Shown: one piece after another, positions 53,605-62,323 of the stretch
Layout of the letters: every line of letters begins with the position of its first letter
Numbering within the stretch: the first letter of the stretch is position 1
NCBI RefSeq assembly: GCF_014054985.1
Contig: NZ_CP059569.1
Location: 868,001 to 932,000, forward strand
Reading direction: 5' to 3'
Origin: Kingella oralis
Lineage (GTDB): Bacteria; Pseudomonadota; Gammaproteobacteria; Burkholderiales; Neisseriaceae
DNA length: 64,000 nt
The notes under the pieces: generated by a model
Database searches by the model: none
What the model saw: the letters and a program-made list of their open reading frames with translations, nothing else
What the model was told of the DNA's origin: nothing
Translations under genes and position numbers: made by a program

Positions 53605-54894
53605 TTAGTCGTTGCTGCTTTCTTTTTCGCCATTATTCGCCGTGCGGCGCGAGAATGTGATGCCAAGCTGTTTGAGCTTGCGGTATAAGTGGGTGCGTTC
53701 TAAGCCCACTTTTTGCGCGACGCGGCTCATGTTGTGGTTTTCTTGGCGGATGTGAAATTCAAAATAGCGCCGTTCCAACTCTTCGCGCAGTTCGCGCAGG
53801 GGAAGGTTGAAATTGAATGCGCTGCGAATGTCGGCAAAAATCTCTTCGGTGTTGAATTGATTGAGCAGGCGGGAAACAGCAACATCGCTGATTTCGTTTT
53901 GTTCGCAGTTCAACACCAAGCTGTTTACCACGTTTTTCAATTGTTCAAAATTACCCGGCCAATCATATTGGCGCAGGCGGTTCATCGCGCTTGCGGCAAA
54001 TTTGACGGGGCGGTTGGGAGCAATTTCGTTGAGTAGTTTGTTGACGATAAAAGGGATATCTTCAGAATGCTGCCGTAAAGCAGGGATGTTGATGATGGCG
54101 CTGGATAAAACGCTCATCAGGCGGGTGTCGCTTTGGGAGTTATCCAAAAGTTCGTTAAGCGGGCGCGAGCTGGTAAACACGATGCGGGTGTTGTGTTTGT
54201 CGGCTTTGCTGGTGAGAAAGGCAATGCCTTGGCGGATGTTTTTGCTGGATTGCGAAATATCGCCCAAATAAAGCACGCCGTTGGTAGCTTTGTTGAGCAA
54301 TTCGCTGGGGATGTCGATGATTTGCTCGGGGCGTGTGGGTTGCACCCATGGGGTGTTTTCTTTGTGGAAAAAGCGGGCGATGATTTCAAAGGGCGAGCCT
54401 GTTTCGCCAATGAGCAGCACGGCGTTGTTATGCGTTTGCGCTTGTTTGATTTGCTGATTGAAGTTTTGAATTACGGCGCTGTTACCCAAGCCTTCGATAA
54501 CGGCGCTTTTGTTATCTGCGGTTTCGCTTTGTTTGAGCGCGCGTTCAACGGTTTGCAAAAGTTTTTGCAAGGGGATGGGCTTTTCTAAGAAATCCAGCGC
54601 GCCGATTTTGGTGGCTTCTACGGCGGTATCGATGCTGCCGTGTCCGCTCATCATAATCACGGGCATGGTGAGCTGTCCGTTTTTCGCCCATTCTTTGAGC
54701 AGGGTAATGCCGTCGCTATCGGGCATCCAAATATCCAGCAGCACAAGGGAGGGGCGGTTTTTGTTTCGCATGGCACGCGCTACGCCGGCATTGGCAGCCA
54801 ACGAAACGGTGTAGCCTTCATCTTCAAGAGTTTCCTGCAATACTTCGCGAATTCCAATTTCGTCATCGACGATCAAGATGTCTGTACTTCTCAT
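53605..54894 (-). CDS. ntrX: NtrX-type response regulator with degenerate AAA+ domain
   Basis: A 429-residue regulator. The receiver (1-120) is intact: acidic Asp10-Asp11, phospho-Asp in VLLDIWMPDSDG, and K in FLEKPIP. The central AAA+ part is decayed: the Walker A position reads GETGSPFEI without the GK pair and no GAFTGA is visible, so it cannot remodel sigma-54. A Fis-type HTH closes the protein (MSRVAQKVGLERTHLYRKL). In N. gonorrhoeae NtrYX controls respiratory genes. It overlaps ntrY by four bases. Confidence 0.9.
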   Translation of the reverse strand: MRSTDILIVDDEIGIREVLQETLEDEGYTVSLAANAGVARAMRNKNRPSLVLLDIWMPDSDGITLLKEWAKNGQLTMPVIMMSGHGSIDTAVEATKIGALDFLEKPIPLQKLLQTVERALKQSETADNKSAVIEGLGNSAVIQNFNQQIKQAQTHNNAVLLIGETGSPFEIIARFFHKENTPWVQPTRPEQIIDIPSELLNKATNGVLYLGDISQSSKNIRQGIAFLTSKADKHNTRIVFTSSRPLNELLDNSQSDTRLMSVLSSAIINIPALRQHSEDIPFIVNKLLNEIAPNRPVKFAASAMNRLRQYDWPGNFEQLKNVVNSLVLNCEQNEISDVAVSRLLNQFNTEEIFADIRSAFNFNLPLRELREELERRYFEFHIRQENHNMSRVAQKVGLERTHLYRKLKQLGITFSRRTANNGEKESSND

Positions 54895-57017
54895 GAGTTT
54901 TCTGCTTCTGTTGTTGTTATCTTAGGTAGTGTGATGCTGATGTTGGCACCCGACGGTATTTGGTTGGCGATGCTGATGTGCCCGCCGTGTTCTTCTATGA
55001 TTTTCTTGACTACGGGCAAGCCCAGCCCCGTGCCTGCGGGTTTGTCGGTAACATAGGGTTCAAAGGCGTTTTGCAGCATCTGCGGGGTGAAACTTTTGCC
55101 GTTGTTGGTTACGGTGAGACTGATGGTGGTCTCGTGCACCAGTATTTGTATGTGCGTTTCAGGCTGCGGATCGCTTTCGGCTGCTTCGGCGGCGTTTTTG
55201 AACAGGTTGTGCAACACTTGGCGCATGGCGGTGGTGTCGGCTTTTATCCACGCGGGTTTGGGGCTGAAATCGGCGATGAATTGGCAGGGGCTGCTTTCGT
55301 AGAGCACTAAAACTTCGGAAACCAGGGCGTTGAGATTGGTTTCGGTGAGTTTTAGCCTTGGGGCGCGGGCGTAGTTGCGAAAGGCTTCTACCATTTCTTT
55401 GAGCGCGGCGACTTGTTTGATGATGGTGTCGGTGGATTTGGTGAGAATCTGCGCGTCTTTTGTATCCAGTTTGTCTTGCAATTTCCATGCCAACCGTTCG
55501 GCGGAGAGCTGGATGGGGGTGAGGGGGTTGCGGATTTCGTGGGCAAGGCGTTTGGCGACTTCGCCCCATGCGGCTTCTTTTTGGGCGCGGACGAGTTCGG
55601 TGATGTTGTCGAACACGAGCACGAGACCTTTGCCGTTTTCGGCGGGCAGGCGGATGGCTTTGCCCAGCAGGATGCGGCTGCTGTCTTGGGCGGTGTAGGA
55701 AAGCTCAACGGGGTCGGGGCTATGTTCGCTGGCAATCAGGGCGTTGATTAGGTTGGCGGCGGCGTGGTGCTGGGGGCTTAAATCTTGCCATGCGCTGCTT
55801 GGTTCGCCGATGAGTTGGGCGAGGTTGATGTCCAGCATGTTTTCGGCGCTGGCGTTGTAGGTTTTCAGGCTGCCGGAGTAGCCGAGGGTAATCACGCCTG
55901 CGCTCAGGCTGCTTAACACGCGTTCCAAATAGTGGCGGGCGGCTTCTTGTTCTTTGCGGTGGCGTTCGTTGGCGTATTGGGCGTTGGCAAGCTGTTGGGT
56001 CATGTAGTTGAACATGCCTGCGAGCTTGCCCAGCTCGTCTTGGCTGTTTACGGGGATGCGGCGGCTGAAATCGTTGTGGGCAACGGAGCGCGCGCCGTCC
56101 GCCAGAGCGAGGATGGGTTCTACAAAGCGGTGGGCGAAATAAAGTGCGGCGGCAAGCGATAAGAGGATGGCGAGCAAGGCGGCGATGAGCAGGGTGGCGA
56201 GAAAGAAGGTTTGCAGGCCTTTTTGGGCGAAGACGAGTTCGGCGTATTTGGCGCGGGCGGATTCGATGAGCTCGGCATCTTTGGCAACGCTTTCGGGAAT
56301 CGGCTGCCTGAAAAAGAAGATGTATTGCTGACTGACGTATTTTGGCAGCATTATCCAGCCGCTAGCATATAACGTGCCATTTACGTTTTCAATGCTGCGG
56401 ATGATTTGCTGCTGTTGCAGGGATTTGAGGATGGCGGGGTCAAAATCGGGAGCGGGGAGTTTTTGCGGATTACGCTCGGCGATGAGTTTGTGGCCGTTTA
56501 GCTGCCAGATGGCGAGGTGGCTGAACTCGCGGGCTAATTGGGTTTGGAAGGCTTCGTTGGGGGCTTTGTTTTGAACGAGCGCGGTGGCGAGGTTGGCGCG
56601 GATGCGTTGGGCGGCTTGAACGCTGTTGCCGGCGGCGTTGTCTAACGCGGTTTGGCTGAGTTTCAGGCTGCGTTCCAGTGCTTCTTTGGTGTCGTTGCCA
56701 AACCATGAGTTGATGCTGTGGGCGATGAATTGGGCGGCGACGCCGAGCAGGAACAGCGCGGGCAGGGCGGCGACGATGGCAAACATGCCCGATAGGCGGC
56801 GGGCGATTTGCGAGCCGAAAACGTGGTTGCGTTTGTCGCGCACGATGTGCCAGATGTAGCGCAGGGTTACGAGGAGCATGGCGACGGCGAGCGCGCCGGT
56901 GAAGCCGGCGATGGTCCAGAAATAGGGGGCGTAGGGGCTGTTGCTGTCGGTGGATTGGGTGAGGGCGTAGAGGGCGATGAAGGAGAGGATGCCGCAGAGG
57001 ATGAGGAATTTTTGCAT
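54891..57017 (-). CDS. ntrY: NtrY-type membrane sensor histidine kinase
   Basis: A 708-residue kinase: three to four N-terminal membrane helices, a periplasmic domain, a further TM at about 270-295 and HAMP (HRFVEPILALADGARSVAHN), a PAS region, a HisKA domain with phospho-His in R-L-A-H-E-I-R-N-P-L-T-P-I, and an HATPase with N box (NLFKNAAEAAE) and G2 GTGLGLPVVKKI. The partner of NtrX. The stretch GCCTGAAAA at about 56306 forms a GGCTGCCTGAAA variant. Confidence 0.94.
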   Translation of the reverse strand: MQKFLILCGILSFIALYALTQSTDSNSPYAPYFWTIAGFTGALAVAMLLVTLRYIWHIVRDKRNHVFGSQIARRLSGMFAIVAALPALFLLGVAAQFIAHSINSWFGNDTKEALERSLKLSQTALDNAAGNSVQAAQRIRANLATALVQNKAPNEAFQTQLAREFSHLAIWQLNGHKLIAERNPQKLPAPDFDPAILKSLQQQQIIRSIENVNGTLYASGWIMLPKYVSQQYIFFFRQPIPESVAKDAELIESARAKYAELVFAQKGLQTFFLATLLIAALLAILLSLAAALYFAHRFVEPILALADGARSVAHNDFSRRIPVNSQDELGKLAGMFNYMTQQLANAQYANERHRKEQEAARHYLERVLSSLSAGVITLGYSGSLKTYNASAENMLDINLAQLIGEPSSAWQDLSPQHHAAANLINALIASEHSPDPVELSYTAQDSSRILLGKAIRLPAENGKGLVLVFDNITELVRAQKEAAWGEVAKRLAHEIRNPLTPIQLSAERLAWKLQDKLDTKDAQILTKSTDTIIKQVAALKEMVEAFRNYARAPRLKLTETNLNALVSEVLVLYESSPCQFIADFSPKPAWIKADTTAMRQVLHNLFKNAAEAAESDPQPETHIQILVHETTISLTVTNNGKSFTPQMLQNAFEPYVTDKPAGTGLGLPVVKKIIEEHGGHISIANQIPSGANISITLPKITTTEAENS

Positions 57018-57182
57018 GGTGGGGATGGAAGTGGTGTTAGCTTCGCTGAAATTCGTTTTGCTTGTTTTCAGGCTGCCTTTGGGGGCGGGGGGATGGGTAG
57101 AGGCAGCCTGAAAATAGTGAATGGGGATTATTGGGCATTGGGCAACGAGCCGTCGCCGCTCCGTTTATGGTTTTCAGGCTGC

Positions 57183-57938
57183 CTATTGCTTAATGGTCAA
57201 ATCGTGCCAGCCTGAATCCAAATCCCAATCGCGCGAGTTGATGGCGTTGATTTGGAAGGGTTTGGGCAGCTTGGTGGTGGTAAGGTTGAGCCGGATTTGG
57301 GCTTTGACTTCGCTAACGGGGGTGTCGGACAGCGCGCCTTCGTTGAGCACCGGCCAGTTGGCAATCGCGCCGATGGCTTTGAGCGCGGTGGTGAGGCTGT
57401 TGTATTCGGTGGAGAATGTGCCCACAGCAACGCGGTAGCGGTTGGTGAGCGGGTGGAAGCTGAGGCGGTAGTTTACGCTGTTGGCGGTGTTGATGAGCTG
57501 GTTGATTTTGAAGCGGTAGGAGGCGAGGGTGGGGCGTTCCAGGCGGTAGGACAGGGAGAAATCCAGCGGCACGCCTTGTTGCAGGGCGTTTTGCAGTTGC
57601 TCGGGCAGCTCGGTTTTGAAGCGGGTGCTGATGGCGAGCTGTCCGTTGCTTTGGATTTTGGCTTCAAGGCGGGTGGGGGCGACGGTTTCGGCGCGGGCGG
57701 CGGGGGCGGTGAGCAGGGCGGCGGTAAGCATGAGCGCGCCAAGGCAGCCTGAAAACGGGGTGGCGCGGTTTTCAGGCTGCCTTGGGGCGGGTGCGGATGG
57801 GGTTTGGGCTTCGCCGAAACTTGCTAGGTTCGTTTTAACTTCGTTGAAGCTTGCAGCTTTCAGGCTGCCGTTGTTTGCAGGTTGAGGCAGCCTGAAAACG
57901 CGGTTAATGTTTTTCAATAAGTGCGTAATAAAAGCCAT
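57183..57938 (-). CDS. DUF4390 protein with a DUS-laden N terminus
   Basis: The last 180 residues form the conserved DUF4390 domain: LEAKIQSNGQLAISTRFKTE, SYRLERPTLASYRFKINQLI, SFHPLTNRYRVAVGTFSTEYN, KLPKPFQINAINSRDWDLDS. From ATG 57938, inside rsmB as in Neisseria, it begins MAFITHLLKNINR and then passes through four DUS (FRLPQ, GSLKAA, RQPEN, FSGCLG) before the hydrophobic ALMLTAALLTAPAARA signal. ATG 57731 would bypass these. Cleavage after ARA is expected. Function unknown; always next to ntrYX. Confidence 0.78.
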   Translation of the reverse strand: MAFITHLLKNINRVFRLPQPANNGSLKAASFNEVKTNLASFGEAQTPSAPAPRQPENRATPFSGCLGALMLTAALLTAPAARAETVAPTRLEAKIQSNGQLAISTRFKTELPEQLQNALQQGVPLDFSLSYRLERPTLASYRFKINQLINTANSVNYRLSFHPLTNRYRVAVGTFSTEYNSLTTALKAIGAIANWPVLNEGALSDTPVSEVKAQIRLNLTTTKLPKPFQINAINSRDWDLDSGWHDLTIKQ

Positions 57939-59160
57939 CTTGTTTTTCGCTTGGGATGAGAGTTTGTTCAGTGTGCAAACGGGCATCGGCGTGGCGGTTG
58001 AGGAAGCGGTGGCATTGTTGTTGGTTTTCTTCTTCAAACACGGAGCAGGTTGCCAAGAGCATGCGCCCGCCTGATTTGAGGGTGGTCCACAGCGCGTCCA
58101 GCAGGGGTTCTTGCTGGCGGGCGGTTTTGTAGGCATCGCCGGGGCGGCGCAGCCATTTGATGTCGGGATTGCGCTTGATGGTGCCCGATGCGGTGCAGGG
58201 GATGTCTGCCAAGATTGCGTCAAACGGTTCGCCATTATACCAATCGCTTAAATTTTGGGCATCGGCGCAATGTAGGGCAGCCTGAAAATGCAAGCGGGCA
58301 AGATTGTCGCGCACGCGTTGCAGCCGCTGCGGGGCGATGTCCAGCGCGGTTAAGTCGCAATCGGCAAGCTCCAGAATATGCCCTGTTTTGCCGCCCGGTG
58401 CGGCGCAAGCGTCCAACACGCGCTCGCCGTGTTGCGGGTTGAGCAGATAGGCGGCTTGCTGCGCGCCCCAGTCTTGCACCGACACCCAGCCTTCGGCAAA
58501 ACGCGGCAGCTGGGCAACGGGCACGGCTTGGGCGAGGCGGATGGCGTAATCATCCAAAATTTTGCCGTTTAGCCCTGCGTCGTGCAGCGCGGCGAGGTAT
58601 TGCTCGGCATCGGCATGGCGGCGGTTCACGCGCAGGGTGAGCGGCGGATGGGCTTGGAAGGCGGTGGCGATGTTGTGCCAATGTTTGGGGTATTGATTTT
58701 GCAATGTTTTTTGCAGCCAAATCGGCAGATTGTGCTTAGCAACATCGTCATAGCGGCAGGCTTTGTTAAGCCCATCTTTTTCGCGCAGAAAACGGCGCAG
58801 GATGGCGTTGGCAAACGAGCGGTATTGCCCATGCCCGATTTGCGCGATGTGGTTCACGGCTTCGTTGACCACGGCGTGCGGCGCGTTTTGCGTGTGGTTG
58901 AGCTGATAAAGGGCGACGAGCAGGTAGCTTTGCAGCGCTTCGTTGTCGATGGGTTTGTTGAGCATTTTGCCGAGCATGAATTTCAGGCTGCCTAAATGGC
59001 GTTGGCAGCCGTAGGCGATGTCTTGCAGCATGCCTTTGTCTTGCGCGGTGAGCTCGGGGTTTTGCGCGATGATGTGCGCCAGCTCGTCGGATAGATTTTT
59101 GCCCGAGGCAACGGCGGCGAGCGTTTGTGCGGCGAGGGTTTGGACTTGGGAGAGCGACAT
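57904..59160 (-). CDS. rsmB: 16S rRNA m5C967 methyltransferase RsmB
   Basis: A 418-residue enzyme: an N-terminal NusB-like helical domain (1-135) and the SAM methyltransferase domain with L-D-A-C-A-A-P-G-G-K-T-G, the catalytic Cys in D-I-P-C-T-A-S-G and the release Cys in LLATCSVFEEEN. It modifies cytosine 967 of 16S rRNA. The 3' end overlaps the start of the DUF4390 gene by about 35 bases. Confidence 0.94.
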   Translation of the reverse strand: MSLSQVQTLAAQTLAAVASGKNLSDELAHIIAQNPELTAQDKGMLQDIAYGCQRHLGSLKFMLGKMLNKPIDNEALQSYLLVALYQLNHTQNAPHAVVNEAVNHIAQIGHGQYRSFANAILRRFLREKDGLNKACRYDDVAKHNLPIWLQKTLQNQYPKHWHNIATAFQAHPPLTLRVNRRHADAEQYLAALHDAGLNGKILDDYAIRLAQAVPVAQLPRFAEGWVSVQDWGAQQAAYLLNPQHGERVLDACAAPGGKTGHILELADCDLTALDIAPQRLQRVRDNLARLHFQAALHCADAQNLSDWYNGEPFDAILADIPCTASGTIKRNPDIKWLRRPGDAYKTARQQEPLLDALWTTLKSGGRMLLATCSVFEEENQQQCHRFLNRHADARLHTEQTLIPSEKQDGFYYALIEKH

Positions 59161-59256
59161 GGGGTTCCTTTGGGGGATGGGTTTCAGGCTGCGTTAAAAA
59201 GGGAATATAGCGGCAGCAGGGCGAGTTAAGTGAGGCTTTGTGCTGATTGGCGATGC

Positions 59257-60186
59257 TTATTCAAACACCTTGCCCACCGCCAACTCGCGCCCCGCCAAAA
59301 ACGCCGCCGCCGTCATGCGTTTGCTGCCCGCGGGTTGCAGTTCGGTAATCCGCAATGCGCCCGCGCCACAAGCGATAACGATGCCCGAAGCATCGGCGCT
59401 TAACACCGTGCCCGCCGCGCCGTTGCCTGCCACCGCTTCCGCCACCCAGATTTTCATCGGCTTGCCTTGCCATTGCGTCCACGCGGCGGGCACGGGGTTA
59501 AACGCGCGGATTTTGCGCGACACGGTTGCCGCGTCTTCCTGCCAGTTGATTTGCGCTTCGTCTTTGCTCAATTTTTGCGCGTAGGTGATGCCGTTTTCAG
59601 GCTGCGGTGTGGCGTTTAGGCAGCCTGAAAGCTGCAATTGCTGCAAATCCGCCACGATGGCTGCTGCGCCAAGCTGCATCAGTTTGTCGTGCACTTCGTT
59701 GGCGGTGTCGCTGGGCAAAATCGGGCAACGGTGTTCGCTGACCACCGCGCCTGTGTCCAGCCCTGCGTCCATTTGCATGATGCATACGCCTGTTTCCGCG
59801 TCGCCCGCTTCAATCGCGCGTTGAATCGGAGCCGCGCCGCGCCAACGGGGCAGCAGTGAAGCGTGGATGTTCAGGCAGCCGTGTTTGGGCGCGTCCAACA
59901 CTTCCTGCGGCAAAATCAAGCCGTAAGCGGCAACCACCATAATGTCGGCATCCATTTCGCGCAGCAGGGCAAGAGCTTCGGCGTTGCCGCGCAGTTTTTC
60001 AGGCTGCTCAACGCGCAAGCCGAGTGCCTGCGCGGCTTGTTTAACGGGCGACGCTTGCAACTGCATACCGCGTCCTTTCGGGCGATCGGGTTGAGTTAAA
60101 ACGAGCGGGATGTCAAAGCCTGCGGCGGCGATGGCGTTAAGCGCGGCGGCGGCAAAATCGGGTGTGCCTGCGAAGATGATTTTCAT
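59257..60186 (-). CDS. fmt: Methionyl-tRNA formyltransferase
   Basis: A 309-residue protein: an N-terminal formyl-transfer domain with F-A-G-T-P-D-F-A-A-A, the HASLLPRWRGAAPIQRAI catalytic motif, and QMDAGLDTG, plus a C-terminal OB-fold tRNA-binding domain (from about 210). It formylates initiator Met-tRNA; def removes the formyl group. In Neisseria def and fmt are adjacent; here two membrane protein genes lie between. Confidence 0.97.
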   Translation of the reverse strand: MKIIFAGTPDFAAAALNAIAAAGFDIPLVLTQPDRPKGRGMQLQASPVKQAAQALGLRVEQPEKLRGNAEALALLREMDADIMVVAAYGLILPQEVLDAPKHGCLNIHASLLPRWRGAAPIQRAIEAGDAETGVCIMQMDAGLDTGAVVSEHRCPILPSDTANEVHDKLMQLGAAAIVADLQQLQLSGCLNATPQPENGITYAQKLSKDEAQINWQEDAATVSRKIRAFNPVPAAWTQWQGKPMKIWVAEAVAGNGAAGTVLSADASGIVIACGAGALRITELQPAGSKRMTAAAFLAGRELAVGKVFE

Positions 60187-60326
60187 GGTGTGTCCTTTGT
60201 GTGTGGTTTTCAGGCTACCTTTGGAGTATTGAATATTAGGCAGCCTGAAAATGGGTTAAACGGTTGGGATGGTGTAATGAATAAGGCAGCCTGAAAAGGC
60301 TGTTGTGATGGGTGGGCATAACCATT

Positions 60327-60905
60327 TCAGTTGGTTTGGGTGTTTTCAGGCTGCCTTAATCCCCAATGCAGCAACAAATGGCGGTACATCAAAATGCTTG
60401 TCAATAATGTCAATAAGCCGATATTGATGCCCTGCGCCATTTGGTTATCGCGTGTAAACGCCGTATAAAAAGCAAGGATAGAAATGCTCAAAGGCACAAG
60501 ACCTGTTATCAACCAAAACAATTTTCTGCCCACTGACCATTTTTCAGGCTGCCTTGTTGCTTTGGGCAACTGTGCCACAAGGCGGTTAAATTGCCGCGCA
60601 AAGTAAAGATTGGGCAGCGTAATCAACGTAACGCCACTTGTGAACAGCAGCCAGTTAAAGCCGTTATCGTTGGATTCTGTAAACAGCAGGCAGCTGATTG
60701 CCGCAAACAGATAAAACGGCGCGGCAGGCACATTAGCGCGTAGCAATTTGTCGTAAAAAGGCTTTTGGTTTTTTAAACAATCCGCCAAGTCAAAAATGGC
60801 ATGATTGCAAAGCAAGGGGAAAGGAAGCAAACAATATAAAGCAAAGCCATCTTGCTTCAACAGCGTAAACAGCAAAACCGCCAATACTGCATATGAATAG
60901 TACAC
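60327..60905 (-). CDS. Membrane protein, tandem paralogue 1 (N-terminal frameshift)
   Basis: A 192-residue, four- to five-helix protein of unknown function, paralogous to the next gene upstream: YYSYAV at the start, FNWLLF, ARQFNRLVAQLP, RQPEKWSVGRKLFW, RHLLLHWGL. Its native start was probably ATG 60937, but after VYL there are two extra bases (TG) relative to the paralogue, so the frame now begins at GTG 60905. The C-terminal RQPEN is a DUS. Not recognised. Confidence 0.55.
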   Translation of the reverse strand: MYYSYAVLAVLLFTLLKQDGFALYCLLPFPLLCNHAIFDLADCLKNQKPFYDKLLRANVPAAPFYLFAAISCLLFTESNDNGFNWLLFTSGVTLITLPNLYFARQFNRLVAQLPKATRQPEKWSVGRKLFWLITGLVPLSISILAFYTAFTRDNQMAQGINIGLLTLLTSILMYRHLLLHWGLRQPENTQTN

Positions 60906-60957
60906 AAATAAACCTGTTGCAAACGCGCTACCGTCATCCTATTTCTCCCTAAACGTT

Positions 60958-61587
60958 TCAGGCTGCCTCAAAACCCAAGTGCAGCAGTAAATAGCGATAG
61001 ATAAAAATCCCCAGCAGCAAGGTAAAAAAGCCCACTTTTAGCCACATTACCGAATGGTCGTGGAGAGTAAACGCGCTATAAAAAGAGAACGCCGCCATAC
61101 CCAATGGCACAAGCCCATGCAGCAGCCAAAGCAGCTTTTTGCCCGCAGACCATTTTTCAGGCTGCCTTATCGCGGCGAGCGATTGCGCGATAAAGCGGTT
61201 TACTTGCAGTTCATGCGCGATAAAGCGGTTTACTTGCAGCTCAAAATAAAGGCTGGGCAGCAGAATCAGCCCCGCCCAAATTGCAAACAGCAGCCAGTTA
61301 AAGCGGTTGGGGTTGGTGAGCAATTCCGAAAACAGCAGATAAGCCAACACAATCAAGCCATACAATAGCCCAGCGGGCATGGTGGCATCCATTGGGCTGG
61401 CGTAATCAGCATAGCGGTTTTTTGCAAGCCACGCCAAGCGTTTCATGACCACATTGCAGGTCAGCAAAATAAAACTTAAAAGCAAAAACAAAGCAAATTG
61501 ATACTGCCGCCACGCGGTAAACAGCAAAACCACAAACACCGCATACGAGTAATACAAATAAACCCGCTGCAAACGCGCCATTGTCAT
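60958..61587 (-). CDS. Membrane protein, tandem paralogue 2
   Basis: A 209-residue protein with four to five predicted membrane segments, paralogous to the gene downstream. It starts MTMARLQRVYLYYSYAV. A 30-base tandem duplication (61185-61244) doubles ELQVNRFIAH. The middle RQPEKWSAGKKLLW is a DUS read in frame in both paralogues. No family recognised. Inserted between fmt and def, it looks lineage-specific. Confidence 0.6.
   Translation of the reverse strand: MTMARLQRVYLYYSYAVFVVLLFTAWRQYQFALFLLLSFILLTCNVVMKRLAWLAKNRYADYASPMDATMPAGLLYGLIVLAYLLFSELLTNPNRFNWLLFAIWAGLILLPSLYFELQVNRFIAHELQVNRFIAQSLAAIRQPEKWSAGKKLLWLLHGLVPLGMAAFSFYSAFTLHDHSVMWLKVGFFTLLLGIFIYRYLLLHLGFEAA
61185..61244 (-). repeat. 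30 bp tandem duplication inside the membrane gene
   Basis: Two 30-base units (61185-61214 and 61215-61244) share GCGCGATAAAGCGGTTTACT and the next five bases. In frame, it adds ten residues and could vary in copy number by slippage. Confidence 0.85.
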
Positions 61588-61648
61588 CCCGTTCTCCTAA
61601 AACGTTTTCAGGCTGCCTCACATTATCCATCATAAGGCAGCCTGAAAA

Positions 61649-62152
61649 TCACATCGTCTCGCGCTGGCGTTTTTTCATTTTGGTTTTGATGCGGTTTTGT
61701 TTCAGCGGCGACAAATATTCCACAAACAATTTGCCGTTTAAGTGGTCAAGCTCGTGCTGCACGCAAATCGCCAGCAAACCATCCGCATCCAGCGTTTGCT
61801 TGTTGCCCTGAATGTCTAAAAATTCCACCGTAATCGTTTCCGCGCGGGTAACTTCCTCATAAATCCCCGGCACAGACAAGCAACCTTCTTCGTAAGTCGT
61901 CTCGCCGTCTTTTTTGGTGATAACAGGGTTAATCAGCGCAAGCAATTGGTTTTTCTCTTCCGATAAATCAATCACCACCACCCGCTCGTGCACATCCACC
62001 TGCGTTGCCGCCAAGCCGATGCCTTTGGACGCATACATGGTTTCCGCCATATCCTGCACCAGCGTGCGGATGCGCTCGTCCACCTGCGCCACAGGCTGCG
62101 CGACGATGTGTAATCGTTCGTTAGGATGCGTTAAAATAGGTAACAAAGCCAT
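61649..62152 (-). CDS. def: Peptide deformylase
   Basis: A 167-residue zinc/iron hydrolase with all three motifs: G-I-G-L-A-A-T-Q, E-G-C-L-S-V-P and Q-H-E-L-D-H-L-N-G. It removes the formyl group of new proteins. Usual length. A divergent promoter region separates it from the LysM gene, as in Neisseria. Confidence 0.97.
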   Translation of the reverse strand: MALLPILTHPNERLHIVAQPVAQVDERIRTLVQDMAETMYASKGIGLAATQVDVHERVVVIDLSEEKNQLLALINPVITKKDGETTYEEGCLSVPGIYEEVTRAETITVEFLDIQGNKQTLDADGLLAICVQHELDHLNGKLFVEYLSPLKQNRIKTKMKKRQRETM

Positions 62153-62226
62153 AAAACAAATATCCTCAAATTGTGTGATTTCTAAAAAACTGTGGCATAG
62201 ATGCCAATTTGCTTAACGCATTTTAG

Positions 62227-62232
62227 TATAAT
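62227..62232 (+). promoter_or_regulatory. -10 element of the LysM gene
   Basis: A perfect TATAAT at 62227-62232, about 90 bases before the ATG. No matching -35 is clear (TTGCTT at 62209-62214 is too near). Confidence 0.4.
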
Positions 62233-62323
62233 GCTAGCCTAAACAATTTAAAATGCACTATCATTGCAATTGTTCGTTAAATAATGTAATCCAACTCATC
62301 CAAAGCTAATAGGGGATTCCCAA

